Assembly: GCF_000813845.1 (NCBI RefSeq) | Contig: NZ_JWTB01000007.1 | Span: 62,001-126,000, forward strand | DNA length: 64,000 nucleotides | Source: Pseudarthrobacter phenanthrenivorans | GTDB lineage: Bacteria > Actinomycetota > Actinomycetes > Actinomycetales > Micrococcaceae | Direction of reading: 5' to 3' | Made by a program: the position numbers and the translations under genes | Part shown: positions 55,801 through 63,807 of the stretch, in pieces | How positions within the stretch are numbered: the stretch's first letter is position 1 | How the letters are laid out: every line of letters begins with the position of its first letter | Notes under the pieces: model-generated | The model's database searches: none | What the model was told of the DNA's origin: nothing | The model's input: the letters and a program-made list of their open reading frames with translations, nothing else

Positions 55801-56586
55801 GGCGCGGGAGCTGCGGTGCAGTTCCTGGCGCAGGTCGTCGGGCAGGTCCGGGGCCGGAGCTTCCTCCAGGACCTTCTGGTGGCGGCGCTGCAGCGAGCAG
55901 TCCCGGTCACCCAGGCTGACAACGCGGCCTTCGCCGTCGCCGAACACCTGGACCTCAACGTGCCGGGCGTTTTCGACATACCGTTCGGCGAAGACGCCGG
56001 CCGTTCCGAAGCTGGCGCCCGCCAGGCGGGCCACGCGGGGGAAGCTCTCCACCAGTTCCGCTTCCGACCGGCAGACCGTCATGCCGATCCCGCCCCCACC
56101 GCCGGTGGCCTTGAGCATCAGCGGGAAACCGATCGTCGCGGCGGCCGCCACCGCGGCGTCCACATCCTCCAGCAGCCCGGAACCGGCGATCATCGGCACC
56201 CCGGCCGCCCGGGCGGCGTCGCGCGCTGTGTGCTTGGTGCCGAAGATGCGCAGCTGCTCGGGGGTGGGGCCCACGAACACCAGGCCTGCGGCTTCCACCG
56301 CTTCGGCGAAGGCGGCGTCCTCCGACAGGAAGCCGTAGCCGGGGTGGATGGCGCCGGCGCCGGTTGCCTTCGCGGCGTCCAGGATCGCGTCCACCCGGAG
56401 GTAGGACTCCTTCGCGGGGGCAGGGCCCAGGAGCACGGCTTCGTCGGCGAGCCGGACGTGCTTGGCGCCGCGGTCCGCCTCGGAGAAAACGGCAACCGTG
56501 CGCAGTCCCAGCTTCTTGGCGGATTCGATGATGCGGCAGGCGATTTCGCCGCGGTTGGCGACCAGCAGGGTGTCAAAGTTGTTCAC
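52825..56586 (-). CDS. Biotin-dependent urea/guanidine carboxylase
   Basis: The 1253-residue multidomain enzyme begins with a biotin carboxylase (residues ~1-450; FDTLLVANRGEIACRI, GGGGGIGMTV, EVNARLQVEHPVTE). Next come a KipA/AHS2-type region (TRPGLQTSVQDWPGRTGLWQ), a KipI/AHS1-type region (YRRSGDDNLLVEYGE), the urea-carboxylase carboxyltransferase part, and a biotinyl domain with Lys in LEAMKMET (~residue 1183). The C terminus ends in three copies of a six-residue repeat. It carboxylates urea or, as gene context suggests, guanidine. The GTG is chosen for the family-like N terminus. Confidence 0.93.
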   Translation of the reverse strand: MNNFDTLLVANRGEIACRIIESAKKLGLRTVAVFSEADRGAKHVRLADEAVLLGPAPAKESYLRVDAILDAAKATGAGAIHPGYGFLSEDAAFAEAVEAAGLVFVGPTPEQLRIFGTKHTARDAARAAGVPMIAGSGLLEDVDAAVAAAATIGFPLMLKATGGGGGIGMTVCRSEAELVESFPRVARLAGASFGTAGVFAERYVENARHVEVQVFGDGEGRVVSLGDRDCSLQRRHQKVLEEAPAPDLPDDLRQELHRSSRALCASLNYRSAGTVEFVYDSARREASFLEVNARLQVEHPVTESVTGVDLVAWMLRLAQGGAEAQAVLADVPDALPVSGHAVEARVYAEDPARSFQPSAGTVTNAAYPGPAEARVDAWVETGTDVSTNYDPLLGKIITSGANRAEAFDRLAAALENTRIDGIETNLGMLRAVSGMDVVRSVGHSTSTLDGVGDPEPRITVTRPGLQTSVQDWPGRTGLWQIGVPPSGPMDDLSFRLGNTALGNPEGAPGLEFTMTGPSLTFTHATTICVTGAEATVTVDGAEVPAWTPVTVPAGGTLDVGTAAGQGLRGYILFQGGLDIPEYLGSASTFTLGQFGGHAGRVLRAGDVLRAVKSAEDPAPTAVVPLDSRPALTTTWELAVAEGPHGAPEFFQREDIEELYGTEYEVHFNSARTGVRLIGPKPRWARTDGGEAGLHPSNIHDTAYSVGALDFTGDTPILLGPDGPSLGGFVCPVTVVTAERWKLGQLRPGDKVRFVPIKASRAPSARDLGPGRQLVLPGDALWSADPSTAAQAVGRTAPRPVRGDGDDGVLGRVPEGSGRPAVTYRRSGDDNLLVEYGEMVLDLGLRARVHALHQHIEQLRVPGIVDLTPGIRSLQIKVDPSVLSTARLLDLVQEVEAALPASSELVVPSRTVRLPLSWDDPATREAIERYMAGVRDDAPWCPWNIEFIRRINGLDSVNDVFDTVFNAEYLVLGLGDVYLGAPVATPLDPRHRLVTTKYNPARTWTPENAVGIGGAYMCIYGMEGPGGYQFVGRTTQVWSRYADSAPFEPGSPWLLRFFDRISWYPVSPEELLDLRADMAAGRGRGVEIEDGTFSLAGHEQFLAENRVSIDAFRDKQGAAFAVERQAWADAGEFDRAEALAAVVTPVVDDVEVPANGSLVAAPFAASVWKVDVAEGDRVAKGQPLVSLEAMKMETVLEAPCDGVVLRVLPAAGGQVVAGEAVVVLGAPEPAGAPEPAGAPEPAGLEELELEEAAV
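52865..52918 (-). repeat. 18-bp tandem repeat, three units, in the carboxylase 3' end
   Basis: GCCGGTTCGGGGGCGCCT is repeated three times (the last copy differs at its final base), encoding GAPEPA-type units just after the biotinyl domain. It is likely to vary in copy number between strains. Confidence 0.9.
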
Positions 56587-57254
56587 TTGGCTGCCTCCGG
56601 CCGGGTGACGATCATGCGGACTGGGGTGGGGTTGAAGCCGTTGCACGGGTTGTTGACCTGCGGGCAGTTGGAGACGAGCACCAGGGTGTCCACCTCGGCC
56701 CTCAGGGCCACGCGCTTGCCGGGGGCGGACAGGCCGTCGACGATGCCCAGGGCGCCGTCCGGGTCCACGGGAACGTTCATGAACCAGTTGATGTTGGAGA
56801 CAAGGTCCCGCTTGCCCAGGCCCCACCGCGAGCCCTCGATCAGGAAGTTCTCCACGCAGGCGTGCTGCTCGCGGGTGTGCTGGCCGTAGCGCAGGGTGTT
56901 GGATTCCTGGGAGCACGCGCCGCCGATGGTGTCATGCACGCCCACTTCGTCCGCGACCACGGTCATCAGGGCGGCGCCGGTGTCTGCCCGCAGGACAGAG
57001 CCGGTGGTGAGGACGATCGACTGCTGCGCGGCGATCGTGGTGGCGGCGGAGTAGCGGATGGTGGTGTCGGCCGCGGCGTAGAGCAGGCAGTCCACGGCCT
57101 GGTTGCCTTCCAGGTCCACGATGGTCAGCACGTCCCCGGCAGCCACCACGGCGGACCAGGGGCCGCGGGCCTCGACGAATTCGTCCAGGACCACCGCGCC
57201 GTGGGCGAGGGCGGTCCGGGCGGCGTCCGGGCGGGTGTCAATGGCGGTGTTCAT
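56583..57254 (-). CDS. Urea carboxylase-associated protein 2 (DUF1989), carboxyguanidine deiminase subunit candidate
   Basis: The 223-residue DUF1989 protein has the family core LDEFVEARGPWSAVVAAGDVLTIVDLEGNQAVDCLLY, GGACSQESNTLRYG and the Cys-containing NCPQVNNPCNGFNPTPVRM near the end. Paired DUF1989 proteins beside a carboxylase have been shown in other bacteria to form the carboxyguanidine deiminase of guanidine breakdown. It is coupled by four-base overlaps to both neighbours. Confidence 0.85.
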   Translation of the reverse strand: MNTAIDTRPDAARTALAHGAVVLDEFVEARGPWSAVVAAGDVLTIVDLEGNQAVDCLLYAAADTTIRYSAATTIAAQQSIVLTTGSVLRADTGAALMTVVADEVGVHDTIGGACSQESNTLRYGQHTREQHACVENFLIEGSRWGLGKRDLVSNINWFMNVPVDPDGALGIVDGLSAPGKRVALRAEVDTLVLVSNCPQVNNPCNGFNPTPVRMIVTRPEAAK

Positions 57255-58126
57255 CGGGCGTTCCTTGCGGTGAGGTCGTGTTCGGTGTTGCGGAGTGCCT
57301 GCAGGTGTTCCGGCGTGAGTGGGCCTGCCAGGTTGCCTGCCGCCAGCGCATCCAGGTCCTGCGGGGCGTGCCAGGCGAGGATGTCGACGGCGGTCCCCGT
57401 GAAGTCCGGCCGCGGGTCCAGCGGGTGGGCGGTGTTGGCCAGGACCAGCACGGCGTCCATCTGGAGGAGGAGTTCGACGGCGGCGCCCGGCCCGGCGCTG
57501 CCGGTGAAGGTGATGCTGCCGGCCGGGTCCACGGTGACGCCCTTGAAGAAGGACAGCGAGGGGGCGACATCACGGGGGCCGAGGCCGTTCTTGAGGGCGC
57601 CGAGGGTGAGCAGTTCGCGCGCCGCCGGGGATGCGCTGTGCGCTGTTCCGGCGCCGTACTTCGCGGTGTTGCCGGCGAGGGTGGTGGCCCCGGTGAGGGC
57701 GTCATGCCGGTTGGACGTGTCCGCGACGATGGTGGCTATCAGCCGGCCGGCGTCCGAGAGCAGCGGGTGGCCGGCACCCGGATAGGCCTGCCACGGGACC
57801 TTGACCGTGTCGGCGCCGTTGAGGCGTTCGTGCAGATTGCCGGCACGGTACAGGAGGGTGTGCACGCAGGCGTCCCCGGCGGTGTCGGTGAGCCGGATAC
57901 GTGTGCCGCGGGCCAGGGGCAGGCTGGTGTAGCGGCCAAAGGCGAGGGACTCCGCCCAAGTGGGGGACGCGCCGTCGGGCATCCCGGCCAGGAGGCGGGC
58001 GGGCGCCGAAGCTGCCGGCACGAAGCGCATGGTCTCCGCGGTCCTGCCGTGCTGTTCCCGGGCGTGGGCCCGGGCGCCGGCCGTGGTGGCGGTCCCGGTG
58101 ACAGCGGTTTCGATGGTCTGTGTCAT
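57251..58126 (-). CDS. Urea carboxylase-associated protein 1 (DUF1989), carboxyguanidine deiminase subunit candidate
   Basis: The 291-residue DUF1989 protein is the partner of the next gene. It has PLARGTRIRLTDTAGDACVHTLLYRAGNLHERLN and the late SLSFFKGVTVDPAGSITFTG and VLVLANTAHPLDP. It precedes and overlaps the second DUF1989 gene, as in guanidine clusters. Its reaction on carboxyguanidine is inferred from that context. Confidence 0.85.
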   Translation of the reverse strand: MTQTIETAVTGTATTAGARAHAREQHGRTAETMRFVPAASAPARLLAGMPDGASPTWAESLAFGRYTSLPLARGTRIRLTDTAGDACVHTLLYRAGNLHERLNGADTVKVPWQAYPGAGHPLLSDAGRLIATIVADTSNRHDALTGATTLAGNTAKYGAGTAHSASPAARELLTLGALKNGLGPRDVAPSLSFFKGVTVDPAGSITFTGSAGPGAAVELLLQMDAVLVLANTAHPLDPRPDFTGTAVDILAWHAPQDLDALAAGNLAGPLTPEHLQALRNTEHDLTARNAR

Positions 58127-58174
58127 GTCAGTCCTGTAGGTCGTGGAAGGTTTTTGCTGAGCGGGAGTTGCGGG

Positions 58175-59674
58175 TCACGCCTTGGCGAGGTTCCGGCTGC
58201 GGACCCAGAAGCCCAGGAGCAGGACGGCCGTGACCATCAGGGGCGCGGACCAGAGCAGGAGGCCGTTCTCTCCGGAGGGGTCATACACCTCGGGCCGGGG
58301 CCAGGCGAGGTTGACCACCATGACCGCGCCGTAGAGCACTGCGAGGATGTTGACCGGAAGGCCCCACCGGCCCAGGGAGAAGAGGCCCGCGGGCATGGCC
58401 TGTCCCACCCGGTTCCAGTCGCCGCGGAGGCGGTTGATGAGCTGCGGGACGGTGACCAGCAGGTAGGCGAGGTAGACCATGACGATGCAGACGCTGCACA
58501 GGGTGGTGAACAGGGCGGCGTTGCCGACGTTGATGGCGAGCACGCCCACTGCCAGGGCGCCGATCACGATGGAGGGCCACATGGGGGTGCCGCGGGTGGG
58601 GTGGACCGAGGAGAGCAGCGCCGACGCCGGGAGCTTGCCGTCGCGGGCCATGGAGAAGACCAGGCGCGAACCTGCGGTCTGGATGGCCAGGGTGCAGACG
58701 AAGATTGCGATGGCCACGTCCACCAGCAGGACCTTGCCCCAGAAGGTGCCCAGGACGGCGGTGAGGACGTAGGGCAGGCCTTCCGTGGCGAGGCGGCCGT
58801 CGTCCAGGCTGGGGGCGGCCATCAGGGCGGTGATGATCATCAGCGCGCCGCCGAGGCCGGAGATGAGCAGGGCGGACAGGATGGTGCGGGGGGCGGTGCG
58901 GCGCGGGTCCTTGGTTTCTTCGGACAGTTCGCCGGCGGAGTTGAAGCCCACCATGACGTAGGCGGCCATCAGCCCGGAGACCAGGAAGGCCCCTACGGCG
59001 CCAAGGTCCGATCCCTGCAGCACAGTGGTGTCAGCAACCACGTCCGGTCCGCGCTGGGCGGCGCTGACGAGCGCCAGGATCACAGCCGCGACTCCCACGA
59101 TTTCGCAGGTGACGCCTACCGAGTTCACGTGCGCCATCAGCTTCACGCCCAGCGAGTTGATGATGGTGGTGGCCACCAGGAGCACGGCGCCCAGGACCAC
59201 GGCGTTGGAAGCCCCGGTCACGGTGTTGAGCGCGGGGTCGCCGCCCACCACTTGGAAGCCGTCCCAGAGCTGGGGCAGGACCACCTGCAGGGCGATGGCG
59301 GCTGCAGCGGCGGTCACCACCTGCGCGATGGCCATGAACCAGCCGGCGAACCAGCCGACGCCCTCTCCCCCGACGCGGCGCGCCCACTGGTAGACGGCTC
59401 CGGAGAGCGGGTAGCGGGCTGCGAGTTCCGCGAAGTTCAGGGCCACCAGCAGCTGTCCCACCAGGACAACTGGCCAGGTCCAAAAGAACGCGGGTCCGGC
59501 GAAGGAGTAGCCGAAGGCGAAGAGCTGGAAGATGGTGGTGAGGATGGACACGAAGGAGAAGCCGGCGGCAAAGGATGCGTAGCGGCCGAGCTTGCGGTGG
59601 AGGGTGGGCTGGTAGCCCAGGGACGTCAGGTCTGCATCGTCCTGGTGGACGGTGGGGAGGACGGTTGATGTCAT
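58175..59674 (-). CDS. APC-family permease of the urea/guanidine cluster
   Basis: The 499-residue, 12-segment amino acid-polyamine-organocation transporter has GFSFVSILTTIFQLFAFGYSFAGPAFFWTWP at the first segments, NFAELAARYPLSGAVYQWARR, and GFNSAGELSEETKDPRRTAPR mid-protein. This type regularly accompanies urea carboxylase clusters and is presumed to import the nitrogen substrate. It is first in the five-gene operon, 48 bases ahead of the DUF1989 pair, and divergent from the TetR gene. Confidence 0.9.
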   Translation of the reverse strand: MTSTVLPTVHQDDADLTSLGYQPTLHRKLGRYASFAAGFSFVSILTTIFQLFAFGYSFAGPAFFWTWPVVLVGQLLVALNFAELAARYPLSGAVYQWARRVGGEGVGWFAGWFMAIAQVVTAAAAAIALQVVLPQLWDGFQVVGGDPALNTVTGASNAVVLGAVLLVATTIINSLGVKLMAHVNSVGVTCEIVGVAAVILALVSAAQRGPDVVADTTVLQGSDLGAVGAFLVSGLMAAYVMVGFNSAGELSEETKDPRRTAPRTILSALLISGLGGALMIITALMAAPSLDDGRLATEGLPYVLTAVLGTFWGKVLLVDVAIAIFVCTLAIQTAGSRLVFSMARDGKLPASALLSSVHPTRGTPMWPSIVIGALAVGVLAINVGNAALFTTLCSVCIVMVYLAYLLVTVPQLINRLRGDWNRVGQAMPAGLFSLGRWGLPVNILAVLYGAVMVVNLAWPRPEVYDPSGENGLLLWSAPLMVTAVLLLGFWVRSRNLAKA

Positions 59675-59914
59675 CGGGAATCTCCGGGGGTGGAAAGGGA
59701 TCGTGGGGGCAAAGCCTCCCGGTACCGCAGCGCTCGGCCGAAGCCTGCTGATTACCGGTCAATTGATAGTTTTCCAGCGGGATGTCCCCAAACAGTTTCA
59801 CCTCTGTAAAAGGCGGATAGACATCTTGTTTCCGGCAGATTTCCGTCCCCTCACCACTGCCAGCGCCGGATTGGGCCGGGTTCGCGCGCGTCGAGGTGGT
59901 GCAAGAATGAGGCA

Positions 59915-60595
59915 GTGACTTACGCCGGACCGGGCCGCCCCCGCCACCAGCAGCCCTCGCGGCCAGGGGCCACCGCCCGCGACGAAATCCTCGATGCCGC
60001 GGCTGAGCTCTTCACCACCCAGGGTTTTGCCAGCACGTCCACCCGGTCCATTGCGGACGCCGTGGGAATCCGGCAGTCCTCCCTGTACCACCACTTCAAG
60101 ACCAAGGACGATATCCTCGAGGACCTGCTGGAGGGGACGGTGTCGGCCGGCCTGACGTTTGCGCGCGCCGTGGCGGCCCTGCCCGCAGGCGATCCGGAAA
60201 CCGAAGCCCCTGCCGGAAGCCGGCTGCACGCCGTCGCGCTTTACGACGGCACGCAGCTGTGCAGTGCCCGGTGGAACCTTGGCGTCCTGTACCACCTGCC
60301 GGAGGTCCGGAGCACCCGCTTTGCCCGTTTCCTCAGCGACCGGCAGGAGCTCAGGGCCCTGTACGGGCAACTGGGCGCGGGCCTGCCGGCCACTTCGGCC
60401 GGGGTGGAGGGTCCGGACGGCGGTGACTTCACCTTCCGCCTGGTCGAATCCCTGATCTACCTCCGGGCCGATGGCGCGGTTACCCCAGGTTCGGCCCTGC
60501 AGGCCGCGGACGCGGGACTGATCCTCTGCGGACTGGGCCCCGAACTGCCGGCCATCCGCGCCGCCAGTAAGGCGCTGATCGAACGCCTGGCGTAA
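59915..60595 (+). CDS. TetR/AcrR-family regulator
   Basis: The 226-residue protein has an N-terminal helix-turn-helix (AAELFTTQGFASTSTRSIADAVGIRQSSLYHHFKTKDDI, residues ~30-68) and a helical ligand domain. It is transcribed away from the permease operon across a 240-base gap and is the likely local controller. AAGAAT lies six bases before the GTG, a weak leaderless -10. Confidence 0.9.
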   Translation: MTYAGPGRPRHQQPSRPGATARDEILDAAAELFTTQGFASTSTRSIADAVGIRQSSLYHHFKTKDDILEDLLEGTVSAGLTFARAVAALPAGDPETEAPAGSRLHAVALYDGTQLCSARWNLGVLYHLPEVRSTRFARFLSDRQELRALYGQLGAGLPATSAGVEGPDGGDFTFRLVESLIYLRADGAVTPGSALQAADAGLILCGLGPELPAIRAASKALIERLA

Positions 60596-60653
60596 GATCC
60601 GCAACGCCGGGCGCCGGGATGCCCCGCGCAGTTGGCTCGGCTAGGCTCGGAAC

Positions 60654-61490
60654 ATGACGCGAGAGAACATCAGGACCCCCGACGGCGGCACTGTGGAGCT
60701 CTTCTCCACGGGCGCGGAACTGGCTTCGGCAGGTTCGGGCGTGGTGGTTGTTCCGCCCTCCATGGTGACGGCCGCGGACTACACCAAATTCGCGCAGAAG
60801 CTGAGCGCATCACTGGGCCGTCCGGTGCACACCTTCAACCGGCGCGGGCGGGGAGCCTCGTCTCCGCAGCCGGAGGATTACACCCTTGACGTGGATATCC
60901 GCGACCTGGACACGGTCATGAAGCACACCTCCAGCACGGACGTCTTTGGCCACAGCTTTGGCGGCGCGGTTGCCCTGCACGCAGCCCGGACCCTCCCGGT
61001 GGAGCGGCTGGCCGTCTACGATCCCGCCGTCTCCGTGAACGGCAGCGTCACGGCCACTTGGATCGCCGAGTATGAACGCGCCATTGCTGCCGGCGACGAC
61101 GACAGGGCCCTCGCCGTCATCCAGCGCGGGCTCGAGGCCGGCGGGACGTTCTCATCACGCATGCCGCTGTCCATGCTGACGCTGGCAAACAAGCTCACCG
61201 CGGGCACCACGGAGGGGAAGCAGCAGCGTGAGCTGATGCGGACCGGCGTCCGCGAAATCAAGGCGATTATTGCCGCGGACATGCCGGCCGAGCCGTTCCA
61301 GGCTCTGCCGCTGGAAACGCTGATCGTGGTGGGCGAGAAGAGTCCCGCCTACTTCGGCATCGCCTGCGGGCAGATCCACGATGTCCTGTCCGGGTCCAGC
61401 TACACCATCCTTCCCGGGTTCGGCCACGACGGCGCCATCAAGGCCCCGGACAAGCTGATCAAGGAACTGAGCGACTTCTTCGCCGGCTGA
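60654..61490 (+). CDS. Alpha/beta hydrolase
   Basis: The 278-residue protein has the nucleophile elbow FGHSFGGAVALHAA (~residue 103), FNRRGRGASSPQP and a catalytic His in LPGFGHDGAIK. It is clearly related to the hydrolase at 50083, with which it brackets the urea/guanidine cluster. TAGGCT lies six bases before the ATG (leaderless). Substrate unknown. Confidence 0.85.
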   Translation: MTRENIRTPDGGTVELFSTGAELASAGSGVVVVPPSMVTAADYTKFAQKLSASLGRPVHTFNRRGRGASSPQPEDYTLDVDIRDLDTVMKHTSSTDVFGHSFGGAVALHAARTLPVERLAVYDPAVSVNGSVTATWIAEYERAIAAGDDDRALAVIQRGLEAGGTFSSRMPLSMLTLANKLTAGTTEGKQQRELMRTGVREIKAIIAADMPAEPFQALPLETLIVVGEKSPAYFGIACGQIHDVLSGSSYTILPGFGHDGAIKAPDKLIKELSDFFAG

Positions 61491-61511
61491 GTACGGCTCG
61501 GGCGGATTGGG

Positions 61512-63008
61512 CTAATGCCCTGCGCCGTGGCCCGCGGCGCCTTCGGTCTTGCGCATCATCGCGGAGAGGACGACGGCGGCAAAGGCGATCACTGTGGCCG
61601 TCATGAAAGCGGCACTCATCCCGGCAACGAGTCCGGACGCGGCACTCACAACGGCGAAGATCGACACCAACAGGGCCGTACCCGCGGCCCCGGCCACCTG
61701 CTGCGTGGTGCTCATGATCGCCGACCCGTGCGAGTAAAGGTGCGGAGGCAGCGGGTTCAGCCCCGTGGTGAAGGCCGGGGTGAACAGCAGCGCCAGGCCG
61801 AAACTCAGCCCCACGTGCAGGGTGACGATCCACCAGACCGGTGTGCCGGCGTCGAGCATGGAAAACTGCCAGAGGGTGACCACCATGAGGATGGATCCGG
61901 ACACGGTCAGTGGCAGCGGGCCAACCTTGTCGAAGGCGCGGCCGATGACCGGACCCAGCAGCCCCATGGCCAGGCCACCGGGCAGCAGGGCAAGGCCGGT
62001 TTCGAGCGAACCCAGCCCGCGGACCTGCTGGAGGTAGAGCGGCAGCAGGATCACGCCGCCGAACAGGGCCATCATGGCCACCACCATCAGCAGCACCGAG
62101 ACCGTGAACATCCGGAAGTTGAAGGCCCGCAGGTCCAGCAGCGGCGCTGCAGCCTTCTGCAGCCGGAGCTGGCGGAACACGAACACGGCCAGGGCGGCGA
62201 CGCCGATGAGCAGGGCTGCAATGGCGCCCGCGCCGGGGCCGGCCTGCCCGCCGTGGCCGCCGCCGATCTGGCTCAGGCCGTACACCAGGCCGCCGAAGGC
62301 AGGAACGGTCAGGATGACGGACAGGAAGTCCAGCTTGCCCTTCTCGGCTTCACCCACATTGGTGAGGTACTTGGCGCCGATGGCCAGCGCCGCGAGGGCC
62401 ACGGGCAGGACGAAGATGAACATGAAGCGCCAGGTGAAGTGCTCCAGGATCAGGCCGGAAACGGTGGGGCCCATGGCCGGCGCAACCGAGATGGCAATGC
62501 TGACGTTCCCCATCACGGCGCCGCGCTTGGCCAGCGGCACCAGGGTGAGGATGGTGGTCATCAGCAGCGGCAGCATGATGGCTGTGCCGCCTGCCTGGAC
62601 GATGCGGGCCAGAAGCAGCACCTCGAAGCCGGGGGCGGCAGCGGCAAGCGCGGTTCCGCCGGCGAAAAGGCCCATGGCCAGCATGAACACAGCCCTGGTG
62701 GAGAGCCGTTGGAGGATAAAGCCCGTGGTGGGGATGACTACGGCCATGGTCAGCATGAAGCCGGTGGACAGCCACTGGACGGTGGGGGCGTCCACGCGAA
62801 GGTCCACCATGAGCCGCTGCAGGGCGACATTCATGATGGTCTCGTTGAGGATCACCACGAATGTCGCCACCAGCAGCGTGCTGATGATGGTCACTGCCTC
62901 CCGGGACATCTTCTCCGGCGCGGAGGACTGGGCTTCGTGTCCGGGCACTTCCCGTCCGGGCGTTTGGACGGATGGGCCGCTGGAGTCGGGCGAGGTCTCG
63001 GTAGACAT
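61512..63008 (-). CDS. DHA2-type MFS drug/proton antiporter (EmrB/QacA family)
   Basis: The 498-residue protein has ~14 membrane segments. Family motifs include VILNETIMNVALQRLMVDL (first segment), LSTGFMLTMAVVIPTTGFILQRL, LARIVQAGGTAIMLPLLMTTI and motif C-like GNVSIAISVAPAMGPTVSGLILE. It exports drugs or other toxic compounds using the proton gradient. GAGGGA precedes the ATG. A palindrome beside the promoter suggests repression. Confidence 0.9.
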   Translation of the reverse strand: MSTETSPDSSGPSVQTPGREVPGHEAQSSAPEKMSREAVTIISTLLVATFVVILNETIMNVALQRLMVDLRVDAPTVQWLSTGFMLTMAVVIPTTGFILQRLSTRAVFMLAMGLFAGGTALAAAAPGFEVLLLARIVQAGGTAIMLPLLMTTILTLVPLAKRGAVMGNVSIAISVAPAMGPTVSGLILEHFTWRFMFIFVLPVALAALAIGAKYLTNVGEAEKGKLDFLSVILTVPAFGGLVYGLSQIGGGHGGQAGPGAGAIAALLIGVAALAVFVFRQLRLQKAAAPLLDLRAFNFRMFTVSVLLMVVAMMALFGGVILLPLYLQQVRGLGSLETGLALLPGGLAMGLLGPVIGRAFDKVGPLPLTVSGSILMVVTLWQFSMLDAGTPVWWIVTLHVGLSFGLALLFTPAFTTGLNPLPPHLYSHGSAIMSTTQQVAGAAGTALLVSIFAVVSAASGLVAGMSAAFMTATVIAFAAVVLSAMMRKTEGAAGHGAGH

Positions 63009-63065
63009 GGGTGTTCCCTCAGGGGTTTTATGAGTGGTGCGCGGTCAGCCGCTGCAGATTCCAAC

Positions 63066-63091
63066 ACTCTACCCGCTGGAGTAATTCCTCC
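63066..63091 (-). promoter_or_regulatory. Promoter with palindromic operator upstream of the MFS exporter
   Basis: A near-perfect palindrome GGAGTAATTCCTCC (63078-63091; 12 of 14 positions symmetric) lies six bases upstream of TAGAGT, a good -10 on the minus strand. An operator in the -35/-10 spacer is typical for repressed efflux pumps. Confidence 0.5.
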
Positions 63092-63129
63092 ACACGGGGA
63101 TTTCTTAACCCTGGGGGAACATTGGGGGG

Positions 63130-63696
63130 TTAGGCCGTCTGCCCCGCATGCTGCCCTTCGGAGATCTCCTCCACCAGCTTGTTGTTGAAGGCTGGAAGGT
63201 CGTCAGGGTTCCGGCTGGTCACCAGTCCCTGGTCCACCACCACTTCCTGGTCTGTCCAGTTGGCACCGGCGTTCTTCAGGTCGGTTTCGAGGGTGAAGTA
63301 GGACGTGACGTTCCGGCCCCGGACCACGCCGGCCTCGATCAGCAGCCACGGTCCGTGGCAAATGGATGCCACCGGCTTGTGCTGTTCAAAAAAGCTGCGG
63401 GTGAAGCTCTGGGCGTCCTTGTCGACCCGCAGGTGGTCTGCGTTCACCACGCCGCCCGGAAGTACCAGGGCGTCGAAATCGGAGGCATTGGCATCGGCCA
63501 CGGTGAGGTCCACGTCGAAGGTGTCGCCCTTCTCCGTGCCGTTATAGCCCTGCAGCTTGCCGCTCTTGGGAGCCACCAGGGTGGGCTCGCCGCCGGCGTC
63601 CTTCACGGCCTGCCAGGGGCTGGTGAGCTCCACCTGCTCCACGCCGTCAGTCAGCAGGAATGCCACCTTCTTGCCTGCGATGCTGTGCTCTGACAT
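63130..63696 (-). CDS. DJ-1/PfpI family type 1 glutamine amidotransferase-like protein
   Basis: The 188-residue protein has the nucleophile Cys-His pair in ASICHGPWLLIEAG (~residue 110), the conserved Glu in VEQVELTSPWQAV, and DALVLPGGVVNADHLR. It matches PfpI/YraA-type stress proteins, described as proteases, chaperones or deglycases. It is monocistronic. Confidence 0.92.
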   Translation of the reverse strand: MSEHSIAGKKVAFLLTDGVEQVELTSPWQAVKDAGGEPTLVAPKSGKLQGYNGTEKGDTFDVDLTVADANASDFDALVLPGGVVNADHLRVDKDAQSFTRSFFEQHKPVASICHGPWLLIEAGVVRGRNVTSYFTLETDLKNAGANWTDQEVVVDQGLVTSRNPDDLPAFNNKLVEEISEGQHAGQTA

Positions 63697-63807
63697 TTTT
63701 CCTCCTCATCCTTGCGGTTGCGCGCTTTTGGCACGCGGGGGTCCCGCTTGAGAGTTGATTGCCTGACCAGTCCAGCCTAGGAAATGGGAAAGTAATAAGC
63801 AAGCTGA

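Noticed and set aside
59675..59914. Possible guanidine riboswitch (ykkC or mini-ykkC type) ahead of the permease gene
   Set aside because: I looked for the conserved core segments on the minus strand and could not find them; only a plain leader and a possible promoter are visible.
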